NCBI GenBank assembly: GCA_964539785.1
Contig: CAZIJQ010000028.1
Coordinates: forward strand, 1 to 31,140
DNA length: 31,140 nt
DNA from: JABMPO01 sp964539785
Lineage (GTDB): Bacteria; Fidelibacterota; Marinisomatia; Marinisomatales; TCS56
Direction of reading: 5' to 3'
Below, in pieces: positions 25,608-31,140 of this stretch (position 1 is its first letter; every line of letters begins with the position of its first letter). The notes below the pieces were generated by a model. It saw only the letters and a list, made by a program, of their open reading frames with translations, had not been told where the DNA came from and searched no databases. The position numbers and the translations under genes were made by a program.

Positions 25608-26897
25608 ATGAAAATCATTGCAATTGAACCGGATAGCATAGGGGTTGAGCTGGAGCTTCAACCAGGCGATGTCCTTGAAGCCATTGATGGTAAAAAGGTC
25701 CGGGATATAATTGATTATCGGTTCAGAATTGCGGCTGAAGAAGTCACTTTACGTTTTCGGAGCGGTGATGAGGTAGCGGAATACGAGTTGGAAAAGGATT
25801 ACGACGATGACCTGGGCTTGACGTTCGAGGATATCAAGATTCGTAAATGCGCCAATGATTGCATTTTTTGTTTCGTGGATCAGAATCCCGCTGGTTTGCG
25901 CCAAGCATTATATTTTCGTGATGGCGACTACCGTCTTTCATTCCTGCACGGTCATTACGTGACACTGACCAATATGGGTCCCCGGCAGCTTCAGCGGGTG
26001 GTAGACCAGCGACTGTCGCCGCTTTATATCTCGGTGCATGTCACTGACCCGGACAAGCGCCTTGAAATGTTTCTGTACGGTAAAGACGACAAATTGTTGG
26101 ACAAGTTGGAATTTTTAACCGCCAATGGCATCGATCTGCATACGCAGATTGTACTTTGTCCCGGTTGGAATGACGGACGTTTTCTGGAACAAACACTGGC
26201 TGACCTGCACCGTTTCCAGCCCCGGATACTGTCGATTGCAATTGTGCCAGTGGGCTTGACCAAACACCGCGGTGGCTTACCGTTCATCCCGGCGGTGGGT
26301 GAGGAATATGCCCGTAATTTTATCATTTCAGCTCATTATTTTGATCAGAAATATCGAACGACAGATAATGAGCGATTGGTATTCATCAGTGATGAATGGT
26401 TTATCCGGGCGGGTGTTAATTTACCCGATACCAGTTATTACGGTGATTTTTCGCAGGTCGAGAACGGTGTGGGGCAGGTGCGGGAATTTCTGAATACCTG
26501 GGAGCAGGATTTTGATTCATCAGCTATTCATCTCGACCAACCGGTTTCAATTACATTGGGTTCGGGAATGCTGATCGAACCGGTCTTCCGGCAGCATTTT
26601 ATCCCACGTTTGAATTCGGTGGAAAATTTGACGGTAAATTATGCACCAATCCGAAACGAGTTTTATGGGGAATCAGTGACGGTGACGGGGCTGCTCACCG
26701 GACAAGATATCGTGAACCAGCTAAAAGATCGTGAGTTGGGTGATATGGTTATTTTCAGTGATCGAATTTTGAGTGAAACCGGAGTGGTTACGCTGGACGA
26801 CCTGAGTCTGGAGGATATGTCCGGGCAACTGGGCGTACCGGTGCGGATTGTTAGTGATCAACCACAGGAATTTTTTGAGGTAGTGCGGAATGGCTAA
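25608..26897 (+). CDS. DUF512-family radical SAM protein (PDZ-radical SAM-DUF512)
   Basis: A 429-residue protein. A PDZ-like N-terminus (I-E-P-D-S-I-G, L-Q-P-G-D-V-L-E-A-I-D-G) is followed by the iron-sulfur motif C81-A-N-D-C85-I-F-C88, a CxxxCxxC radical SAM cluster. The DUF512 domain forms the C-terminal part (T-L-G-S-G-M-L, V-T-G-L-L-T-G-Q-D-I). The reaction is unknown. The start at 25608 gives the usual M-K-I-I-A-I-E-P N-terminus; an upstream extension to 25542 is not supported. Its stop overlaps the der start by eight bases. DUF512 genes next to der are known from other bacteria, which suggests a ribosome- or RNA-linked role (inference). Confidence 0.9.
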   Translation: MKIIAIEPDSIGVELELQPGDVLEAIDGKKVRDIIDYRFRIAAEEVTLRFRSGDEVAEYELEKDYDDDLGLTFEDIKIRKCANDCIFCFVDQNPAGLRQALYFRDGDYRLSFLHGHYVTLTNMGPRQLQRVVDQRLSPLYISVHVTDPDKRLEMFLYGKDDKLLDKLEFLTANGIDLHTQIVLCPGWNDGRFLEQTLADLHRFQPRILSIAIVPVGLTKHRGGLPFIPAVGEEYARNFIISAHYFDQKYRTTDNERLVFISDEWFIRAGVNLPDTSYYGDFSQVENGVGQVREFLNTWEQDFDSSAIHLDQPVSITLGSGMLIEPVFRQHFIPRLNSVENLTVNYAPIRNEFYGESVTVTGLLTGQDIVNQLKDRELGDMVIFSDRILSETGVVTLDDLSLEDMSGQLGVPVRIVSDQPQEFFEVVRNG

Positions 26898-28209
26898 GCC
26901 AGTGATCGCCATAGTCGGTCGTCCAAATGTTGGTAAATCAACTTTATTCAATCGTCTTTTGCAGGAACGCCGGGCAATTGTGGATGCCCAAGAAGGGATC
27001 ACCCGGGACCGGGTTTACGGTGAAGTCGAATGGAATAACCACCAGCTCACTTTTATCGATACCGGTGGATACATTCCCGAGGATCTGGATATTTTTAATG
27101 CAGCTGTCCGCAAGCAGGCTCAGGTTGCTATTGGTGAAGCGGATTTGGTTATTTTGATGGTAGATGGAAAAGCTGCTCCGACTTCCAGCGATCAGGCTTT
27201 GGCTCAATTTGTGCGTGAGACTGAAAAACCAAATTTAATGGTCGTCAATAAATGCGACACCATGTACCTTGATGAGCAAGTAAATCAATATTATGAACTG
27301 GGATTAGACATTCTGTTGCCAATCTCCGCCCTGCATGGGCGTCTGACCGGCGATATGCTGGATAAAATCCTTGAGCAATTGAATTTACCGGCCGTGGGAA
27401 CTGCCGAACCAGAGACCAGCGATGCCATGCGTTTGGCAATTGTGGGCATGCCCAATGTGGGCAAATCATCTTTAGCAAATGCCCTGCTGCGGGATGAAAA
27501 AAGTATCGTCACGCCCATCGCCGGTACCACCCGCGATTCTATCGATTCGACCCTGAAATGGTATGGAAAGACCATCATTCTCACGGATACTGCCGGTCTT
27601 CGTAGAAAGGCCAAGGTGCAGGACAATATTGAATTCTACAGCAATGTGCGAACCGAACGGACTATTGATAACAGCCATGTGGCGCTGGTGTTAATTGATG
27701 CCAAAAAAGGATTTGGCACCCATGATCGGGCAATCGTTAACCATGTAATGAAAAAGGGACGCGGTTTGATTCTGGTGGTCAATAAATGGGACTTGATCGA
27801 AAAAGACACCAATTCGATGCAGGAATTCACCACCACAATTGGTGAACAATTCAAATCCCTTCAGCATTATCCGGTTCTGTACATATCGGCCCTGAGCAAA
27901 CAGCGAGTGTCAAAAATCCTTGAGCTGGCTGACAAAGTTTATCGAGTCTGGCAGCAGAAACTGCCGACTCGTGAGCTAAACGAATTTCTTAAATCTGCCA
28001 CCAGTAATCTGCGACCGCCGGCCGTGCGGGGCAAAGTGATTAACCTGAAATACATAACTCAGGTCAGCAGTAATCCGCCCTTACTGGCAATTTTTTGCAA
28101 TTACCCAAAATTGATTCCCACTGCCTATAAACGTTATATCGAAAATCGTATGCGGGAGTATTTCGATTTAAAAGGCGTACCGGTTAAGGTATCGTACCGG
28201 AAGAAATGA
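26890..28209 (+). CDS. der: Ribosome-assembly GTPase Der (EngA)
   Basis: Der is a tandem GTPase needed for 50S subunit maturation. The 439 residues show two G domains: G-R-P-N-V-G-K-S (10-17) with D-T-G-G and N-K-C-D, then G-M-P-N-V-G-K-S-S (from 186) with D-T-A-G-L and N-K-W-D. A KH-like domain follows with L-P-T-R-E-L-N. The start codon lies inside the last codons of the DUF512 gene. The stop is followed by a purine-rich stretch (agagcaaagagcagagagta) before the YigZ gene. Confidence 0.97.
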   Translation: MAKPVIAIVGRPNVGKSTLFNRLLQERRAIVDAQEGITRDRVYGEVEWNNHQLTFIDTGGYIPEDLDIFNAAVRKQAQVAIGEADLVILMVDGKAAPTSSDQALAQFVRETEKPNLMVVNKCDTMYLDEQVNQYYELGLDILLPISALHGRLTGDMLDKILEQLNLPAVGTAEPETSDAMRLAIVGMPNVGKSSLANALLRDEKSIVTPIAGTTRDSIDSTLKWYGKTIILTDTAGLRRKAKVQDNIEFYSNVRTERTIDNSHVALVLIDAKKGFGTHDRAIVNHVMKKGRGLILVVNKWDLIEKDTNSMQEFTTTIGEQFKSLQHYPVLYISALSKQRVSKILELADKVYRVWQQKLPTRELNEFLKSATSNLRPPAVRGKVINLKYITQVSSNPPLLAIFCNYPKLIPTAYKRYIENRMREYFDLKGVPVKVSYRKK

Positions 28210-28295
28210 GTGGAGAGCAAAGAGCAGAGAGTAAAGAGCAAAAACATAAACCTTTGATCTGCGAATTTAAAACTTAAACCTCAACATTTATTAAG

Positions 28296-28904
28296 ATGAG
28301 CAAAACACCAACTACTACCACTAGAATAACGTTGAAAGAAAAGCGATCGGAATTTATCGGGATAATCCAACCCTGTGAAAGCCAGCAGGAATTCAGTGAT
28401 GAGCTTAAAAAACTGAAGAAAGAATTCCACGACGCCAATCATATCTGCTGGGCTTATCGTTTGCGAATGCCAGAGGGTCTGGAAGAATTATCGGCCGATG
28501 CCGGCGAACCGGCAGGCTCAGCAGGTTTACCCATGCTGAATGCGCTGCGGTCAGCGGAAATTGAAAATGGGATGGTGTTTGTGATTCGCTATTTTGGTGG
28601 TACCAAGTTGGGAAAGCGTGGTTTAATGGATGCTTATGGCGGCGCAGCGGAACAGGTAATTGCAGCCGTAAAAAAAACTGTTTACGAACATAAAGAAATT
28701 TACCAGCTTGAATGTCCGTTGGAATACTACGGCGAGGTGCAACATATCTTGAGCGGGGTGGGTGGTCGTATCCTTGTGGACCGGTCGACAGACCGGATTC
28801 TCTGGGAAACAGAAGTGCCATCAAAAGGAGTAAATCAGTTGATTATTACTTTACGGGATATTACGCGGGGGGCGGCGATTTTAAAAAGAGAGGAGCGAAC
28901 ATAA
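28296..28904 (+). CDS. yigZ: YigZ/IMPACT-family protein
   Basis: A 202-residue member of the UPF0029/IMPACT family. Motifs are K-R-S-E-F-I-G early, D-A-N-H-I-C-W-A-Y-R, D-A-G-E-P-A-G-S-A-G-L-P-M-L and V-I-R-Y-F-G-G-T-K-L-G-K-R-G-L-M-D-A-Y. The C-terminal ferredoxin-like domain is present. The family is thought to bind nucleic acid or act near translation; its bacterial function is not established. It is 86 bases after der and has no clear ribosome site. Confidence 0.9.
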   Translation: MSKTPTTTTRITLKEKRSEFIGIIQPCESQQEFSDELKKLKKEFHDANHICWAYRLRMPEGLEELSADAGEPAGSAGLPMLNALRSAEIENGMVFVIRYFGGTKLGKRGLMDAYGGAAEQVIAAVKKTVYEHKEIYQLECPLEYYGEVQHILSGVGGRILVDRSTDRILWETEVPSKGVNQLIITLRDITRGAAILKREERT

Positions 28905-28926
28905 CCAAACCAAGGAGGTTGGAAGG

Positions 28927-28980
28927 ATGAGTAGAGGGATCGTCCGCTCCTCAAATGTAAATTACGAATCGCGAGATTGA
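28927..28980 (+). CDS. Possible 17-residue ORF with ideal ribosome site
   Basis: aaggagg (28912-28918) lies eight bases before an ATG at 28927 that opens 17 codons ending in TGA at 28978-28980. Such a strong Shine-Dalgarno sequence is unusual in this window. The peptide has no recognisable features, so it may be a leader peptide ahead of the 29070 gene or an accident. Confidence 0.25.
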   Translation: MSRGIVRSSNVNYESRD

Positions 28981-29069
28981 AAGTTCCAAATAACAGAATT
29001 ATTTGAATTGCGCAACACACCCACACGAAAAAAAGTTTCAATTTGGGAAAACAATAAGGAATTGTAAAT

Positions 29070-30146
29070 ATGAAAATCAGGTTGGTTATATTGATATTGA
29101 TTGCGTTATTATTCTCTGGCTGCATGCAGCCTGCGGAACCTTTGATTGTGGGTTTCTGGAATGTTGAAAATCTTTTCGATCTGGAAGATGATCCTGAGAA
29201 GCGTGATGAAGAGTTTGCCATTGGTGGAAGAAAAAATATGACTCAGGCAATACTGGATCAGAAACTGGCGCATATGGCAGAAGTGCTGACCGATCTGAAT
29301 GGGGACGTGGTAGGGCTTGCGGAGGTTGAGAACCGGGCAGTTCTGGAAATGTTGAATGCAGCTTACCCGGCCCGGAATTATTCAATTATCCATTATGAGT
29401 CCCCTGATGAACGGGGCATCGATTGTGCCCTGCTGTACGATCCAGCGCGTCTTCGGGTACTGGAATCAGAAGCAGTCAAAGTTGAAATTGGCAATCCCAC
29501 TCGGGATATATTGCACGTGACCGGTAAGTATGCCGGGAAAAAATTGCATATCTTTGTCAATCACTGGCCGTCGCATTGGGGCGGTACCGAACAGACCTTT
29601 CCCCTGCGAGTGAAAACCGCTCGAATTCTGCGGGCTCAGGTCGATGCAATCTTGAAGAAGGACCCCCATGCTGAAATTTTAGTAATGGGTGATTTGAATG
29701 ATGAACCCGGCGATCCATCGGTAAAGATGTATCTTGGCACGACTTTCAAGCGTCCAGAGCCTCTAACCAAGGATGATATGGCAGAATGTGGCGATACGGT
29801 AGCAATGAAAAAATCCTGTGGTGGTTGCCCATCGGCTCAGGCAGGAGGTGCCAAGCCGATGTTATTATGGAATCTGATGGAGCCTTTCGAAGGCCGGGAA
29901 AATGGTTGTTCTTATAAATATCGGGGTACAGATAAGAATATCGATCAAATTATTGTGAGCCCCGGGCTGGCCGACGATAAGGGTTTGGGAATTGTGAGTA
30001 ATTCAATCACAATAATCGACGGACCCAAATACCGCCAGCAGGAAGGCGATTACCAGGGTTATCCATTTCGGTTCTGGGCCGGGGATCGATTGCTGGGCGG
30101 CTATTCCGATCATATGGCAGTGCGGGTGGCGATTGAGCGGAAATAA
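29070..30146 (+). CDS. Endonuclease/exonuclease/phosphatase-family lipoprotein
   Basis: A 358-residue predicted lipoprotein (lipobox L-F-S-G-C, cysteine 18). The EEP (DNase I-like) fold is marked by F-W-N-V-E-N-L-F-D, the metal-binding glutamate in G-L-A-E-V-E-N-R, N-H-W-P-S-H-W-G-G, M-G-D-L-N-D-E-P, N-I-D-Q-I-I-V-S and the final catalytic S-D-H. It is probably a surface or periplasmic nuclease or phosphoesterase. A segment with C240, C250-G-G-C253 and a further C280 appears added relative to what is recalled of the family. The ribosome site aagga lies nine bases before the ATG. Confidence 0.9.
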   Translation: MKIRLVILILIALLFSGCMQPAEPLIVGFWNVENLFDLEDDPEKRDEEFAIGGRKNMTQAILDQKLAHMAEVLTDLNGDVVGLAEVENRAVLEMLNAAYPARNYSIIHYESPDERGIDCALLYDPARLRVLESEAVKVEIGNPTRDILHVTGKYAGKKLHIFVNHWPSHWGGTEQTFPLRVKTARILRAQVDAILKKDPHAEILVMGDLNDEPGDPSVKMYLGTTFKRPEPLTKDDMAECGDTVAMKKSCGGCPSAQAGGAKPMLLWNLMEPFEGRENGCSYKYRGTDKNIDQIIVSPGLADDKGLGIVSNSITIIDGPKYRQQEGDYQGYPFRFWAGDRLLGGYSDHMAVRVAIERK

Positions 30147-30618
30147 TCAAACCTAAATTTCTAAACGCAAGATCACTGAAAAACTATCTGAACCACAGAT
30201 TACATCCTCCTACGCCAAGGCTATGGTGGACAGGCAGATTTCACTGATTAATCATTACTAATTACTTTTATCTCATAGCTCTCACTGACCGAAGGTCACC
30301 TCACGTTTTACTGAGGAAATGCAGTACCAGAGTCATTAAAAACGGGCTGGCTTTACTGGCCGCTTGAACCATTTTACAGAACTTTTAGGACTTGACCCTA
30401 ACTTTTTACCCAATCCTTGTAAGTGATGAAATAAATAAACCTATAACTTATAACCCAAAAGAATCTCATAAACAGAGAAAAAGAGAATATTGCCCTTATT
30501 TTTACAAATCTCGTTACAATTCATCACCGCACATTATGATAATTACAACTCTACATTTTAGGCGCATTTTTAATTTATATCGCTGTAACTATTAGTTATA
30601 TCGAGACATAAACAAAAT
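30147..30618. other. Non-coding region with REP-like palindrome and low-complexity repeats
   Basis: No credible gene is found. An imperfect palindrome (30205-30230, core gcc-aa-ggc) sits between accacagatta and ggcagatttcactgatt, as if inserted into a simple acagatt repeat. A short hairpin tgacc-gaa-ggtca lies near 30286-30298. Such wording is typical of dispersed intergenic repeats, but no second copy of the palindrome was found in this window. A 67-codon open frame (30392-30595) lacks a ribosome site and is compositionally biased. Confidence 0.4.
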
Positions 30619-30645
30619 AGCCACTGGAAACCAGTGGCTATTTTT
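30619..30645. terminator. Bidirectional terminator downstream of tRNA-fMet
   Basis: agccactgg-aaa-ccagtggct (30619-30639) is a perfect 9-bp stem. On the plus strand it is followed by attttt; on the minus strand it is followed by attttg. It most likely ends the minus-strand tRNA transcript. A second small hairpin, agagtt-cgc-aactct (30651-30665), lies between it and the tRNA 3' end. Confidence 0.8.
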
Positions 30646-30669
30646 ATTTCAGAGTTCGCAACTCTGGAT

Positions 30670-30746
<77 letters not shown>

Positions 30747-30793
30747 ATCTCTTTTCGCGGTGAATCCCTGTTTTCCTCAGAATAAAATCGTTT

Positions 30794-30855
30794 GTAGCTC
30801 AATCTTCCTACGCAATGCTACTGAAGACAAGTGAGCTACTCCCGATTCATCGGGA
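30794..30855. repeat. Inverted repeats and tRNA-like echo beside tRNA-fMet
   Basis: gtagctca (30794-30801) pairs with tgagctac (30832-30839), with an inner cttc/gaag pair, forming a 46-base imperfect hairpin. Immediately right is cccgat-tc-atcggg (30841-30854). On the minus strand gatcgcggg followed by gtagctc recurs in the same order as at the 5' end of tRNA-fMet, suggesting a degraded partial duplicate or a tRNA-derived repeat. Confidence 0.35.
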
Positions 30856-31040
30856 CTTCAACCCGCGATCATTTAATAATTATCTTAAAAAACGCCGCCA
30901 AAATTAGTTTAGTAATTGGTCTGATACAATAGTCTGAATAAATAGTTTTTTATTTTTAACCAGATTATTGATTAGCAATTTAGTGACCGATTTATATGTT
31001 AAGTTTTTCAAACCGGTTTGCTAGTAAAAATCGATCCTGA

Positions 31041-31140
31041 TCACTCCGTTTCCGGTTCATCCTCCTGATTAACTCCCAATGGAATGTGGGTATCCGGTTT
31101 GATCACATTTACCAAAATTTTGGCGATATCACCGATATAA
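31041..31140 (-). CDS. 3' end of an unidentified gene (partial)
   Basis: A frame open from the right edge ends at TGA (31043-31041). The 32 visible residues include Y-I-G-D-I-A-K-I-L-V-N-V-I-K-P-D and an acidic tail ending E-D-E-P-E-T-E. This has the look of a real C-terminus, but the family is not recognised. The rest lies outside the window. Confidence 0.5.
   Translation of the reverse strand, partial: YIGDIAKILVNVIKPDTHIPLGVNQEDEPETE

Noticed and set aside
28712..28930. 72-codon ORF overlapping yigZ
   Set aside because: It lies in another frame of a well-supported gene and has no independent evidence.
30392..30595. 67-codon ORF
   Set aside because: TTG start without ribosome site, biased composition and no recognisable motif.

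Overview
The window comes from a Gram-negative bacterium of moderate GC content. It encodes lipoproteins, an Omp85-type outer-membrane protein, a very large beta-rich secreted protein ending in phenylalanine, and a DUF4837-type lipoprotein. This combination fits the Fibrobacteres-Chlorobi-Bacteroidetes (FCB) side of the tree, possibly a Marinimicrobia-like or Calditrichaeota-like lineage. That placement is inference from gene content only. TGA is used as a normal stop in several genes (lepA, the CPBP protease gene, the zinc-ribbon gene, the glycosyltransferase fusion, accA), so the code is standard.

Layout: a fragment of an IS3-type transposase (1-212) and a non-coding stretch precede a long plus-strand run. 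This run holds lepA, a CPBP membrane protease, a signal-peptide protein with a cytoplasmic zinc ribbon that overlaps lgt, and an envelope trio (beta-propeller protein, about 1100-residue surface protein, Omp85 protein). It continues with rnr, a DUF4837 lipoprotein, a dolichol-phosphate-mannose-synthase-like GT2, a GT2/phosphoglycosyl-transferase-like fusion, accA, a YbgC thioesterase, a YhhQ-type queuosine-precursor transporter, and a thioredoxin-like lipoprotein read through an in-frame TGA. A strong terminator ends the run.

A convergent minus-strand unit follows (19990-25422). In transcription order it encodes an M14 carboxypeptidase-like secreted protein, a membrane-anchored PHP-domain protein, a Cys-rich protein and a GFA-family zinc protein. 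Across a divergent promoter region lie DUF512 radical-SAM and der (overlapping), then a YigZ/IMPACT protein and an endonuclease/exonuclease/phosphatase lipoprotein. The right end carries repeats, a bidirectional terminator, an initiator tRNA-fMet on the minus strand and the 3' end of a further minus-strand gene.

The most notable item is the thioredoxin-like lipoprotein at 18751-19788. Its only interruption is a TGA exactly where the first catalytic cysteine of the WCxWC motif is expected. A hairpin follows at a distance suitable for a bacterial SECIS element. The simplest reading is a secreted selenocysteine-containing thioredoxin-TPR lipoprotein (U-S-W-C). The second is the glycosyltransferase fusion, whose C-terminal phosphoglycosyl-transferase-like domain lacks the usual catalytic segment.
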